Shown: positions 44,776 to 56,402 of the stretch, piece after piece | How the letters are laid out: every line of letters starts with the position of its first letter | Position numbering within the stretch: position 1 is the first letter of the stretch | DNA from: Campylorhamphus procurvoides | Lineage: Eukaryota; Chordata; Aves; Passeriformes; Dendrocolaptidae | Assembly: GCA_013396655.1 (NCBI GenBank) | Contig: WBMV01006179.1 | Span: 693,460 to 757,459 of the forward strand | Direction of reading: 5' to 3' | Length of the DNA: 64,000 bases | Program-made: the position numbers and the translations under genes | The notes under the pieces: generated by a model | What the model was told of the DNA's origin: nothing | Database searches by the model: none | What the model saw: the letters and a program-made list of their open reading frames with translations, nothing else

Positions 44776-46978
44776 GCCTCCCCTGTGCCCTGTCAGCTCC
44801 CTGACTGTTTCCCAATTGCTTCCCTCCATAGGGAATGTCTCCAGGGCTGCGGGATGTGGCTGTGGTGACCTGGTGGGTGCAAATGCCTGTGATCCCTGCC
44901 CTGCACCAGGTCACTCCCTCACCAGTGCCCGAGTGTATTTGCATTAAATAGAAAATTAAAAGTAGAACTTTAACTTTTCTGTCCCTTCTGGATCTGTTGT
45001 GTCCCCTCTGTGATGTTCTGATGCCCAGGGACCTGCCTGGAGGGAAGAGGAGCAGCTCAGCATCGCTCTGGAGGTGCTGGGCCATGTCAGCTGAGCTGCT
45101 CTGAGCCCTGGGAAGTGCTGCCTGTGAAATGGGGGGTTTGTTCCTCGGGAAAATGGATGCAGGATGCTTGGGAGAGGAGGATTCATTTTTTTTTTCTGCT
45201 TTTCCTCTGCTTGTTTTGAGATGTTATTCTGACTTTTGGGTCCGTGTGATCCCAACATGGCTCATACAGAACCGTCTCCTGATTTTTACAACAGCACATT
45301 CCACCAATCTTGAAACACAGCTGAAGTGTCCCTAAATGTGGATGCAGAGACTATTCTTGTGTCTTCAAGAGGTTAATTATAAAAACTTCATTGGGATTTT
45401 TAATTCAGACCAAAACCCCAAGTCAAAAGCAGGGATTTTGCCCCCGGAGACTCAATTGAACTGGAACAATTTTCATCTGCTGATCTTTGAGGGCTCCCTT
45501 ATGGGGCTTGGCAGAGAGCAGGTAGGAAAGGGTGTGTGTGAGGTTTTTGCACCTGCTCTGGCAGGAAAACAAACCTGTGCCAGGTGGAAAGTGCCCTGTC
45601 AGCCTTTCCCTGATCCCCTGTGCAGGAACATGTTTTAAAAAAAAACCCAGAACAACGAAAAATTCCACTTTAATCCCTTGTTCTTGGAGCCCTGAGGAAT
45701 GTGTCTGAGGTGGGGATGGAAATGTTGGGGTACACGGTGATAAATAGTGCCATAGAAACCCCAGATACCCCAGAGGATCCTAATTTGGCCAAAGAGGTTT
45801 CATTTACAAAAGTGTATGTGGCCCTGGACACACCAGAAGACAGACCAGGAGACACAAACTCTTTGGGAAGAGCAGGGAATGAAGGTTCTTGGCACACAAG
45901 GGCCATTGGAAATACCTTGAATTAACTTTAAAATGGAGCTGTAATGCTAAATACTGTACTGCTGAAAAACCTCCAGAAATACAGGCACTTATTTCCTAAA
46001 CTGAGCACACTTCCAGGACATCTGGGTGCTTGGTGTGCCTGCTACTACAGGTAGTAAATATTCACCCTTTGGGCAGGTGGAGGATGTTTCATCCAGACAG
46101 AACCATTTTGGTGCCCAGGGAAGGTGGGACTGTTGTCCCATTAATCAGATAAATCTTAATCATTGAAGTGAACATGTAATGGTTTAATTTTTGTGGATTT
46201 TTGCAGTGATAAAATGAGTTCTGTTTATCAGAATTGATAAGAAACCACCTTGTGTGTTGCTCAGCACGAGGATGGGTGGGAGCAGTGCCAGGGGAGGGCT
46301 GTGCCCTCGGTCCTTGTGCTGAAGGGAAGTCACTCCTTAAGTGATGCAGTGAGCAACAGCACTAATGCTGCTCCTGCTCCTACTAATAACAACACATTCT
46401 TGGTTGGGACGTGTTTTCAAATTGAGAAGTACAAGGGAAATTCACAGAGTTACCAGAGACAAGGTGGAATTTCCACAGTGCCTTGGGCAAGGCAAGAGTT
46501 ATGGCTGTGATATATCCAGGAGGGATGTAAAACATGGAAAGCTCAGTGTACCTGCCACGCTGGAAGAAGGTCAGGTATTTGGGGGCTGGGGAGTGTCCCT
46601 GGGCTGCCAAGCAAAGCAATTATTTCATTACCCATCCAGCTCTCATTTAGAACCAGCTCCTGTTTGTGTTTGATTGCTGTACTGATAATGATGATGTTGA
46701 GAATTGCTGTGATGAGAAATTGCAATCAGCTAAATAGCAGCAGAGGTTCCCCCAGGGAAGGGGACTTATGGAATCCCACACCGGATTGTTTGGGGGCTTC
46801 TACCTCTTTGTCTGGTTGGAAACGAGCCTGGTGGAAATGAGGTACCATCAGGTAGGTTGAGTTGAGGAGCTGAATGAGAGAAACAACAGACAGGACAAGT
46901 GGCTTCCAAGTTTTGTGCATTTTGTGTCCCTGAGCTGTGTGTTGTGTGCAGGCACAGATCGTGGCAGTGCATCCAGCC
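44776..46978. other. Single-copy noncoding sequence
   Basis: About 2.2 kb without a recognised gene or repeat family. Contains a perfect octamer ATTTGCAT at 44937-44944. Confidence 0.45.
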
Positions 46979-46981
46979 ATG

Positions 46982-47343
46982 TCATAGAGCCATTGAATCC
47001 CAGAATGGTTTGGGGTGGAAAGGACCTTAAAGCCCACCCAGTGCCACCCCCTGCCATGGGCAGGGACACCTCCCACCAGCCCAGGGTGCTCCAAGCCCTG
47101 TCCAACCTGGCCTTGGACACTCCCAGGGATCCAGGGGCAGCTGCAGCTTCTCTGCCCAACCTGGGCCAGTCCCTGCCCACCCTCCCAGCCACCAATTGCT
47201 TCCCAATATCCCACCCATCCCTGCCCTCTGGCACTGGGAAGCCATTCCCTCTGTCCTGTCATTCCAAGCCCATGTAAACAGTCTCTCTCCATGTTCTTTG
47301 TCAGCTCCTTCAGGTCCTAGAAGGCCCCATTTAGGTCACCCTG
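46982..47343 (-). mobile_element. CR1 LINE fragment, 3' end intact
   Basis: Reverse complement: 'tcatagagccattgaatccc', 'agaatggtttggggtggaaa', 'ggaccttaaagcccacccag', 'ggcagggacacctcccacca', 'tccaacctggccttggacac', then 'aggtcctagaaggccccatt' and 'taggtcaccctg'. About 360 bp and 5'-truncated. Frames of 100-190 codons across it are CR1-derived. Confidence 0.95.
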
Positions 47344-48050
47344 ACATATGTATGGTTGTTTGTTCTCCTGAAGACTTCAGCAACAACACAAAGATTCTGA
47401 GATTTATTAGAAATTCCCCAACACAGCAGGTTTCTATTAAAGCAGAACATCTGATGTGGGGTCCAGAATCCACCACAGGTTTGGGTTTGACACTTGTGAC
47501 TGTGAGAAAAGCATTCACAGTCCTCCTGTTGGTAGAAAAACTAATTCTGCTGCTTCCTGCTGCTTCCATCTCTTCACTTGTCCTCACTGGGTTTTACTTC
47601 TGTTGTGGCTTTAATTCCTATTGCTCATTAAATATATGTAGCAGTGGAACATGGACGTGGTGTGAGAGACCTGCCTGGAAGCAGCTTTGAAGGAGAAATC
47701 CTGCTGAAGCAAAGATGGGAGGGAAGGTCAGATCTCTTGCCCATTTTGCATGTTTTGGGACATCTTTTCACCTCAGCAGTGGAGGAAATTCAAAGCAGGC
47801 ACAGGGTCTGCAAAGGACCACTCGGAGTTAAACACTCCCAGGAACTTCAGCCAAGTGAGACACATTCATTACAGCAGCAGTAGCTGAGATTGCATGGGAA
47901 ACAGCTGCCACAATTGGCAGATTATGGTTCAAGTGCTTGTACATTTTTATGATTCTGAAACGTGTGGGGTTTGAAAGTGTAAGAAAGGCAGCTTGGTGGG
48001 TCTAGAGAACAGCAGCAGCTTTGTAAAAACTTCCCTTGTGTGCAATGCAG
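47344..48050. other. Single-copy noncoding sequence
   Basis: Nothing recognised. Confidence 0.4.
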
Positions 48051-48051
48051 G

Positions 48052-48321
48052 CCAGGGAGGAGCATCTCCACATCCCCAGGACTGAATTACTGGGATCCAG
48101 GGAGGAGCATCTCCACATCCCCAGGACTGAATTACTGGGATCCAGGGAGGAGCATCTCCACATCCCCAGGACTGAATTACTGGGATCCAGGGAGGAGCAT
48201 CTCCACATCCCCAGGACTGAATTACTGGGATCCAGGGAGGAGCATCTCCACATCCCCAGGACTGAATTACTGGGATCCAGGGAGGAGCATCTCCACATCC
48301 CCAGGACCGGATCAGTGGCAT
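48052..48321. repeat. 45-bp tandem repeat, 6 copies, five nearly identical
   Basis: Unit starts 'ccagggaggagcatctccac' and ends 'tgaattactgggat'. Landmark 'agcatctccacatcccc' recurs every 45 bp at 48061, 48106, 48151, 48196, 48241 and 48286. The first five units appear identical; the sixth diverges at its end. Each junction makes a GGATCC. The period is 15 codons, so stop-free frames cross the array on both strands (a 15-residue repeat with core REEHLHIPRTELLGS on the plus strand). Identity this high implies recent expansion. Confidence 0.96.
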
Positions 48322-48588
48322 GTGACTGGGATGGGGGGCTGCTGTGACCCATCCCAGGGGGATTTGGGAAGGACCCCCCCAGACAGCAGCTCTGTGGGCA
48401 GTGACACGAGTGTGAGAGCCCAGAGGGAATGAATGGGCTGCCAGGATCCTCCCCCACCTCCAGCAACAGGATTAGCAAATTGGAGCTTAATCCAAACCCC
48501 CTCTAACCTACTGGGATTCATTAGCTGCAGGTTTCGAATTATCTTCCAGGTTAAACAAAAGAATTGGGGGTTTTTGCATATCTCTGTA
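48322..48588. other. Single-copy noncoding sequence
   Basis: Nothing recognised. Confidence 0.4.
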
Positions 48589-48589
48589 A

Positions 48590-49560
48590 GGTTGGGATCC
48601 TCTAGAGACTGTAGATTATCTCGGTAATATTTTTTCCTCCCTTATACATTCCTGTAGCTAAAAAATCTCTGAAAATAATTTCTGGAACACTTACCAGGCT
48701 TACTGAGACTGCCCGTCTTAAATAAGGATATTACACTTAATTAAGCATTATGCCTGTGGGGCCGAGCGTGGAGGGTTCAGCTGAGGGATCTCAGGTTATA
48801 TGAATTTATAGCTGAATGCGACAGCTTGAGCAACTTTTAGAATTCAGGCTGTTGGCTGGTGAGGAAATTTAAGATGTTTTTAGAGGAGAAAATAAAAAAA
48901 ATTCCTGTATTGCTGCGTTAAAAGTGCTGGGAGCTACGTGGCTGTTTAGTCATGCTCAGATGAAATCTGGAGTGTCTCCTTTATCCTCGCCACAAGAAGA
49001 GGATTATTATTTTTAAAATGGTTATTTCCCCCCCCACACACACAATTTCAAATTAGGCTCTGCTTGTGTGGCAGCATAAATAGAGCCACTTTGCTCCAGC
49101 CTGCTATTTATCTTTTTAAAGGAAAAAAAATAAAAGAGGGAAAGGGAGAGAAAAAAAAGAAAAGAAAAAAAACCCCAAAGTTTGACTGACACTAATTTCC
49201 CGAACAAGATACCCTCGAAACTCCAGTTTATCTCATAAAATCATAACAGACAGGGTTTGTGATGTCCCCTCTGCGAGATTCTTTCTTCTGTCAGTTGATA
49301 GCATTTGAGATGACGGAGGGAGATGCGGCGCGCTCAGATGCCAGCGAGGAGAACAGGAGCTGTCACCAGCAGTGTAATGTGCTGTGTATTATCACTCACA
49401 CTGATCCGGGGGCCCGGAGACTGTCATCTTTTTAGACTGTACAAGTCAACACAAATAAAACTGAGGAGGCAAATGATAATGTCTGAGATAGATCCAGGCT
49501 CATTCTAGCCATTACTTTTTATTCAAACCTTAGAGATGACATGATGTGAAAAATGAGCCT
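48590..49560. other. Candidate conserved noncoding block with a purine tract
   Basis: Unique AT-rich sequence with retained CpG ('tggggccgagcgtggagggt', 'gagatgcggcgcgctcagat') and AATTAAG cores. It is interrupted at 49118-49176 by a pure A/G tract ('gagggaaagggagagaaaaa'). No repeat family. Confidence 0.3.
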
Positions 49561-50335
49561 GTGTCTAGTTCAGTGCCCATTAGTGTGTGAGCACATTATC
49601 TTCCACTTTTCACATTGAATCTCCCTGTACATCCTATGGCAGCTGGAGCTGTGCAGCCCGTCAGCTTTAGGGGCTGCCAGCACCTTCCTTCCCTGCCTCA
49701 GTCTGGAGCAAATATTGCCCCCGAAAATGATGGGTTGGGAGGCACTTTTAGGAACAGTCTTTAACACCCCTCACGTGAGAGCTGATGGAGCCAGGTCTGC
49801 TCCAGCATCCCAAGCAGGATCTCCATGTGGGGCTGGAACCCCTCACTGTGCTGAACCGGTGCTTGGAAGACCCTTCTCCTGCTCAGGGACAACTCGGGGT
49901 GGCCTTCCCAAGGGGATTTCCCTGCTTTCCTCCCCTCGTGCTCATCCCTCATCCTCATCCCCAAAGCCAGCACCCCTCCCTTTGCTCCTCCCAGGTGACA
50001 GGACCCTCAGCCAGAGGACAAACATCTCTTACCTGCTGATGGGAGGAGATCAATTAATTTCTCTTGCCACTCTTAAAGTTTCCCGTTGTTTGAGCCAGGG
50101 TGGGCAGCCACAGCAGGAAACGTTGCCCCTCCCCAGGTGCACTGGGCACAGGATCTGCCAGAGCCCAGCCCTGGCACTCACAGCCCTCAAAAATAACAGG
50201 AGGAACATGAATCACTTTCCCGAGGAGGTTTTAGCACAGTTGCTGCACCATCAGTACCCAAGTAAAATTCCTATTACTCTCCTGTATAACCTTTAATTAC
50301 CCCCACCACCCCAAAAATATCCCTCAATTACCTTC
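49561..50335. other. Single-copy noncoding sequence
   Basis: The 193-codon plus frame at 49715-50296 has no recognisable motif and shares its span with competing frames. I do not call it. Confidence 0.4.
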
Positions 50336-50339
50336 CAGG

Positions 50340-50610
50340 CAGAATTATGCATATTTTTAAAGTTCTCCTAGGGATATAACACTAAACGTTGGGTTGTTAT
50401 GGTTCAGTGGTTTAAATTACAGTGTACTTAATTAAAACAGCGTAAAAAGCTGTCAGTATTCCATATAATTTGAAAGACTTTGATTAGTGATTTTTTTTTC
50501 TTTTCCTGTTAGAGCATACTTAGCTTGGCCATTACATTGTCATTTACCAGCACCTTGGCATTGGAATGATGCATCATTTCACAGCACTAGGGAAAAAAAG
50601 GTAAACAAAT
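50340..50610. other. Candidate conserved noncoding block
   Basis: Unique AT-rich sequence ('tacttaattaaaacagcgta') leading into the splice-bounded interval 50513-50600. Confidence 0.3.
50513..50600 (+). other. Candidate 88-nt exon (unidentified)
   Basis: Preceded by an excellent pyrimidine tract and acceptor ('ttttttttcttttcctgttag') and followed by AAAAG|gtaaac. Only the frame entered after one base is open through all 29 codons; its peptide contains LAWPLHCHLPAPWHWND. The other two frames meet stops. The phases (2 to 0) do not chain directly onto the other candidates without missing exons. The donor is only moderate, and the peptide is unrecognised and rich in His/Trp/Pro, which argues against a typical domain. 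Confidence 0.2.
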
Positions 50611-50978
50611 GACAGTTCCCAGCAGAAGAAGTGACAAGCAAAGAGCACCCACCCTGAAGGAGGAGGGGAGTAAATAGGTTGGAAGGCTGGATTTCAGCTT
50701 GGAAGTGTGAAATCTGCCAGTCAGCTGTGTATTCCTGTTGGGGATGGATCTCCAGGAGGAGGGAGTTAGCCAAAAGTAACCTGTGGGTGATGGAAGGAGT
50801 GACTTCAAGGAAAGGCTGAGACATCTTATTCAGGTGCCTCAGAAGGGATAGTGATGGCAGTCTGTATTCCTTAGGCAAGGGAGGTAAAGCCAACAAAACA
50901 CCTGCCACAGGAGGAATGCACCTTCCTGCCCAGGAGGGGACCTGTCCTGGAGGGTCACGCTGTGTGTGAGCAGGGACA
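50611..50978. other. Single-copy noncoding sequence
   Basis: Nothing recognised. The long minus frame over 50839-51807 joins unique sequence with two CR1 copies. Confidence 0.4.
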
Positions 50979-50979
50979 G

Positions 50980-51232
50980 CACCCAGGGAATGGCTGGAGT
51001 TGTGTCAGGTGGGATCTCAGGGAAAGGTCCTTTCCCCAGAGGGTGGTGGCCACTGCCCAGGCTCCCCAGGGCAGTGGGCACAGCCCCAAGGCTGCCAGAG
51101 CTCCAGGAGGGTTTGGGCAATGGGACAGGAACAAGGGGGATTGTTGGGGTGTCTGTGCAGGGCCAAGGGTTGGACTGAATGATCCTTGTGGGTCCCTTCC
51201 AGCTCAAGATGTCTTGTGTTTCTGTGATAAAG
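50980..51232 (+). mobile_element. CR1 LINE fragment, 'CTTGTGGGTC' subfamily, 3' end intact
   Basis: 'gtcaggtgggatctcaggga', 'ccagagggtggtggccactg', 'ctccccagggcagtgggcac', 'gatccttgtgggtcccttcc' and a tail 'cttgtgtttctgtgataa'. Close to the copy at 38836. Confidence 0.94.
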
Positions 51233-51530
51233 TGGACAACAAGCTGCTCCTGGGTATGTCCACGTGAACCTTGTGGAAGCAACGCCCTGTCTGACGTTTC
51301 CAGCCTGTTACTGGTGTGATGGATTTGCTCCCCCAGTTCCTGCAGGAGTGCCCATACTGGGAGTGCTGGTGGGCTCCTGTCTGTGCCAAGTACACTGGTG
51401 ACAGGGACCTGCAGGAAAGAGGTCTGAAGGTTTGTGTGTTCCTCTCTCATGCAGACACTGCCAAAGCTCTGCCTGAAGCAAAAGCTCTGCAGCTTCGTGC
51501 TGAGTTCCACCCTGAAATCTGTCAGGCAGC
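51233..51530. other. Spacer between two CR1 copies
   Basis: Unique sequence without a recognised feature. Confidence 0.4.
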
Positions 51531-51532
51531 AT

Positions 51533-51848
51533 TTCTGTGGGATCCCAGAATGGTTTGGGTTGGAAAGAACCTCAGAGTTCATCTTGTTCCACCCCTGCCA
51601 TGGGAAGGGACAACTTCCACCAGCCCATATTGCTCCAAGCCCCATCCAGCCTGGCCTTGGACACTCCCAGGGATCCAGGGGCAGCCACAGCTTCTCTGCC
51701 CACCCTGTGCCAGTCCCTGCCCACCCTCCCAGCCAGCAATTCCTTCCCAGTATCCCACCCATCCCTGCCCTCTGGCACTGGGAAATTGTTCCCCCTTGTC
51801 CTGCCACTACCTACCCATGTAAAATGTCACCCTCCCTCCTTTTTAAAC
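51533..51848 (-). mobile_element. CR1 LINE fragment, 3' end intact
   Basis: Reverse complement: 'gatcccagaatggtttgggt', 'tggaaagaacctcagagttc', 'cacccctgccatgggaaggg', 'tccagcctggccttggacac' and 'ggcactgggaaattgttccc'. About 315 bp. Opposite orientation to the copy at 50980, 3' ends facing each other. Confidence 0.94.
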
Positions 51849-52047
51849 CTCCTTTTTATTTTACATAGAGCCAGATGCATAAAGGCTGCATAGTCTGGGC
51901 ATCCCCCATGTCCCTGCCAGCTGTGCCATCCCTGAAATGACGTTGTTCCCAAACCCTCCCAAGCACAGCACGAGCCCTCAAGTTTTCTTCCATTTCCAGA
52001 TCTTCTTCCTGAGTTTTGGGAAGAAAACCCATGGTCCTGTGCAGTTA

Positions 52048-52150
52048 AATCATAGAATCCCAGCATGGCTGGGGTTGGAAGGGACCATAAAAGCTCATCT
52101 CATTCCAAACTTCTGCCATGGTCAGGGATCCTTGGATTTCCCTGGAGCAG
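52048..52150 (-). mobile_element. CR1 3' end fragment
   Basis: 'aatcatagaatcccagcatg', 'gctggggttggaagggacca' and 'ctgccatggtcagggatcc'. Short 5'-truncated copy with an ATTCTATGATT-type tail. Confidence 0.9.
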
Positions 52151-52214
52151 CTGCTCTGACCCTTTGGAATACACAGAGGGCTATGGGAGCCCTTGCACTG
52201 GGAGGTCACTGTGC

Positions 52215-52620
52215 TTAAAGAGGTTTTTTTAACGTAATCCATGTTTATTTATAAACTAATGATGTGACAGTGTTCACACTGTGAACATCTATATTTTTCA
52301 TCAAGGCTTTTTATTATGGCAAAACACGAAATCATAACTGTGAACAGGAAAATCCTGTTTAGCCACGGGCTAAACATCTCAGTGCTGATGCAGTTCCACC
52401 CAGAGCCGCCTTTCCCTTCGTACATTATCAGACTGGGCAAACATTTGTTAAAATACAGTCCGGGAAAAGCATATGGTCAGGATTGGCAATGTTTTTTTCC
52501 AGTTCAGAGGGTTTTCAAACCTATTTGCTTGCTGGGAATGTGCAGATGCATTCAGGCTTGCTTGAAAAATTATCCCGTTTTTAAGTAATGACTTGCTGGT
52601 AATTGTTATCTGCTCGGCGC
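52215..52620. other. Candidate conserved noncoding block
   Basis: Unique AT-rich sequence with retained CpG ('tttagccacgggctaaacat', 'acagtccgggaaaagcatat') and no repeat similarity. Confidence 0.28.
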
Positions 52621-52894
52621 TCAGGCCAGAGCCCCTCAGTGTGTGCTCACCCCCAGGGCCTGCTCCTCCCATTTATTTATGGGTTTATTTATTTCCTTTC
52701 TCTGATAGTGCCAAAATATGGCATGTTGGGCTAATGTGGTTCAGTTTTCCTTTGGTGTCACAACCAGAGCTGCTGGTTTGGTGTGACTTGCCCTGATTTT
52801 GGAGGAGGTGCCACCAAGGTCAGCAGACACAAGCACATTGGGATTTGCTCCCTGTGGCTCAAGGTTCATGTTCAAGGGGGGGTGGCCAAATTGG

Positions 52895-53025
52895 GGAGCT
52901 GCTCCCAGGGCAGTGCCAGGTATCAGGGGGATGGTCATTGGGGAGTGAGGCATATGAGGAGTGGCTGAGGNCTCTGGGGGCTGCGAGGGCTTTTCCAGCC
53001 TCAGAGATCCTGGGATTCTGGGAAA
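52895..53025 (+). mobile_element. CR1 fragment, 'AAAAGCC' subfamily 3' end
   Basis: The right part 'gggcttttccagcctcagag' then 'atcctgggattctggg' is a clear CR1 3' end; the left part ('catatgaggagtggctgagg') is related but diverged. Contains one ambiguous base at 52971, near which the usual internal segment appears deleted. Confidence 0.75.
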
Positions 53026-54130
53026 AGCTGTTCCCTTAGCAAAATGTAGGCTAGGAATAATGAACCACTCTGTAAGGGCTCACAGCTCCACAGGATTGAC
53101 CTGGCAGGTGGCTTGGAGGTAACAAGGAGGTTGGAGAAGGTTCCCCAGCACGGGGCAGGTGCCCCAACAGTGGGAGAGCCAAAGGGGCCTCACCACAAAC
53201 CCCGGCAAGTTTGTCATTGCCCTATCAACAAAACCTTTAGGAGCAAATTCCCTCGGTGAGGTTAAACCTTGCTCAAAACCACGTTAGGGAGAGAGGAAAG
53301 CGCAGAGTCCCCTGATCCAAAATCAATGTGCAGATGATGAATCTCGAGAAGATCCTGGTGAAATGAGGCAGCTCATGTAATTATGGCTGTGTGTTTACTG
53401 ACACTTGCAGCACCCGGCGTGGCTGGGGATGGCACAGGCAGTTTTGTCTCCCAAGGTTTAATATGTAGGAGGGTGGTCACCTGTTCTAAAAGGTCTAATT
53501 GCCTGGGCTGATTCCCCCTTTAAGGTAATTTATATTGCTGGAAGGATGACTCCCCGAGGGGGATATTCTTTGAAAGTGTTGCTAACACGGGAAAGACTTT
53601 TTCCGTCGATGAAAAATTCTGCCAGTGCTCAGCTTTGCAGGTGACCTGCTCTTTTTGGAGCACCTTGATCCCACCCAGGGGACCCTCCTGCCCCAGGAGC
53701 AGCCACAGGGCCCCCCCAGCACCATCACACTGGGAACCTGCCGTGGCACCGACAGCACACACCGCACTGAATCCTAATTAGGCATATGCAGATAGCTCCA
53801 AATCTGCTCAAGATGGATTATCTGAATGAATACTAGTAAATTATCCTTTTATTATCCCTTTAGTGTCCGCTGGAGAGATTGGATTGGATGCAGGCGGCTT
53901 GGCTGGTACTTTTATTCCCTTGGTTTGAGATGGAGGAGCAGCAAGGTGGGGACATGGGGGCACTGGAGTGACGTGGGGCATGGCTTGGGAAGGAGGAGTG
54001 GGCTGCACCCTGCCATGGCCCCCTGGGATCTACACAGCCGCAGAAATTCGGGCACAGCAGTGCCTCACAACAGGTTTGGGGGTGGAGATTTAGCATGGAA
54101 AAGTATTAAAACCACATCTAACTGTCTTGG
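53026..54130. other. Single-copy noncoding sequence
   Basis: No gene recognised. 53770-53870 ('atcctaattaggcatatgca') has a conserved-looking AT-rich texture. Confidence 0.4.
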
Positions 54131-54132
54131 GA

Positions 54133-54512
54133 AGCATGGAATGGTTTGGGTGAGAAGGGACCTCAAAACCCATCCCATCCCATCCCCTGCCATGGGCAGG
54201 GACACCTCCCACCAGCCCAGGTGGCTCCAACCTGGCCTTGGACACTCCCAGGGATCCAGGGGCAGCCACAGCTTCTCTGCCCAACCTGGGCCAGTCCCTG
54301 CCCACCCTCCCAGCCACCAATTCCTTCCCAATATCCCATCCAGCCCTGCCCTCTGGCACTGGGAAGCCATTCCCTGTGTCCTGCCCCTCCAGGCCTTGTC
54401 CCCAGTCCCTCTCCAGCTCTCCTGGAGCCCCTTTAGGCACTGGGAGGGGCTCTCAGGTCTCCCTGGAGCCTTCTCTTCTCCTGGGGAACATTCCCAGCTC
54501 TCCCAGCCTGTT
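54133..54512 (-). mobile_element. CR1 LINE fragment, about 380 bp
   Basis: Reverse complement: 'gaatggtttgggtgagaagg', 'ggcagggacacctcccacca', 'tccaacctggccttggacac', 'cagtccctctccagctctcc', 'ccttctcttctcctggggaa' and 'ctctcccagcctg'. Highly similar to the copy at 3048, sharing the 'cctggagcccctttag' segment. A frame of 269 codons across it is CR1-derived plus flank. Confidence 0.95.
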
Positions 54513-54515
54513 GAT

Positions 54516-56330
54516 CTTGCTTTGAAAATTACGTTCTTAGGGTATCACATGGTTGTGATACTTGGAGAGGTATCAGGTGTGATGCTATCAGGTTGTTACA
54601 GTGTCCTGTGCCTGGAGAAAATTTGGGGTTCTTAAAATGGGCACTAAATACTTGGGCACAGCCTGCATTAATGTGCCATTTAACATTCCTACTGGATTCC
54701 TGGAGGTGCAGCTTGTAGGGTGGCACTGGGGGCCTCCTGAGTCAGCCTGTGCTGCCTCGCAGCTTCCTCCCTTCTCAATTCTGGGGAACCATCCCCAGGG
54801 CATGTCCACAGGGTCTTTCTCAGAAACACTTAGATCTGTGGCATCCTCAAAGCAGAGTAAGATGCTGCTGGTGCCACTCTTTGGAAACAAACTCCATCTG
54901 GTGCTCGTGGGAGCCTGTGGAGTGTCACGTGCTGGATGGGAAGGTCTCAGCTGGAAAGAGGCAGGAGTTGAAGTGTAATTAAGGCTTGTGTTAAAGGCTC
55001 AACAACGAGGATGGGGAGATTTTCTGAAATCAGAAAGGTGGGGAAGAGCTGAAATGCTGACCCTCTTCATCCGTGCTCAGATGGAATAACCCCAAATCCA
55101 GCATCCAGCACATTCCCTGCTGGCAGTTTTGGGTGCTCTGCTCACAGGCTTGCAAAATACACCGTGAACGTCCTTCAAATGTGTTTTGGTTATAGCCTTT
55201 CTTTTTTCACTTCTGTTTTGCAACCAGCCTGTGGATGTGTTGGAGGAGGAGCACCATCTCCACATGCTGGGTTTGCTTGGCAGGGGTTTGGATGCTGGGA
55301 ATGCTTGGAAACATGATGCAGTTCCAAGGCAGTGTCCAACAGCAGTGTCCTCTTCGGGCTTCCTTGCTCCTTTCCACATTTGATCTTTAATTCAGTGTCG
55401 TTGGTTCTTCCAAAGTTCCTCCTACCCCAAGAAAACAAGGAACTGGAGACCACAAATATTCACATCCCCACCAAAATGACTCCAAAACATCCCAGCTCAG
55501 CAGTGCCCATGGTTTTCCTCTCTGCTCCTCCCTCAGGTCCCAGGATCTCCCAGGCCTTCCAGGCACGGTGTGAATTCCAAGGGCACTTTGGAGCCCTCGG
55601 TTCCCTCAGCCTGTCCTTGCTCAGCCCCTGGGCACAACCACTGGATGGGGCTCCCCAGGGCCCAGCCGTGCCAGGGAGGGCGAATTCCTTCACAGACTAT
55701 TTATCCAGATTGCTAATTCCCTGCACAGATGGCTCTGCAGAAGACTGTGTGGGAGAAGAGTGGCTTTTTAAGCCAATTAAATAGAAACCTTGTCCAAGAA
55801 GGATTTTCGAACTGCTTCTGCCTGTGAATTCATGACGTGTTGTGCTGTGTGTTCTGGCAGAGCTGCTGCCTCAATAGGAAGAGAGGGAGGGATGTGCAGA
55901 ATTTCCTTGCTTTAAGGTCATCTCGGATATTTTATTATTTTTTTTTAATTTAAAGAAAAACTCCTACAAGAACTTCCAGTTTGGCAACACTGTGGAGTCT
56001 TTTAGATATAGGAAGAAGAGTCTTTTGTCATTTCTGTCCATTAATTCTCCCTGCCAAGCTCTCCAGCCTCTCCTCATGGTGTAAAGCAAGCTATGATTTG
56101 TAGTAAGACAGATGAGAGGAGGAGAAAGAGAGAAAAAAGGGTATTAAATGACATCCAAAGGGGGAAATACTAGTTAATAACATTAATATTTCTTTATTAC
56201 TGAAGCATTTGGGCTCAGTAATCCAAAAAGCTGCAGTAAAAATCCATCCAGTTCAAGGACAGGGAAAAACATGTTAGAACAGTCACTGGTTTATGTTTGT
56301 ACTGACAGGAACTTCAGTGTCCCCACATTC
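54516..56330. other. Single-copy noncoding sequence
   Basis: About 1.8 kb without a recognised gene or repeat family. 55925-55965 is an AT-rich run. Confidence 0.45.
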
Positions 56331-56331
56331 C

Positions 56332-56402
56332 TGGGTTGCTGAGGGAGCTGGGAGGGCTCAGCCTGGGGAAAAGGAGGCTCAAGGGGGACCAGATTTTTGT
56401 GT
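56332..56402 (+). mobile_element. CR1 internal fragment
   Basis: 'ttgctgagggagctgggagg', 'gctcagcctggggaaaagga' and 'ggctcaagggggacc' match the CR1 segment upstream of the 3' region. Both ends are missing. Confidence 0.85.

Noticed and set aside
43786..45085. Minus- and plus-strand frames of 250-340 codons
   Set aside because: More than a third of each is N from the assembly gap; the rest is the 38-bp minisatellite and flank.
48052..48321. Regular repeats that could suggest a CRISPR array
   Set aside because: The units are contiguous without unique spacers and the DNA is a vertebrate genome; it is a minisatellite.
50839..51807. 322-codon minus-strand frame
   Set aside because: Joins two CR1 copies of opposite orientation with unique sequence; no CR1 reverse transcriptase or endonuclease motif is present.
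53826..54635. 269-codon plus-strand frame
   Set aside because: Its second half is antisense CR1 (54133-54512); the first half resembles nothing and has no initiation or splice context.
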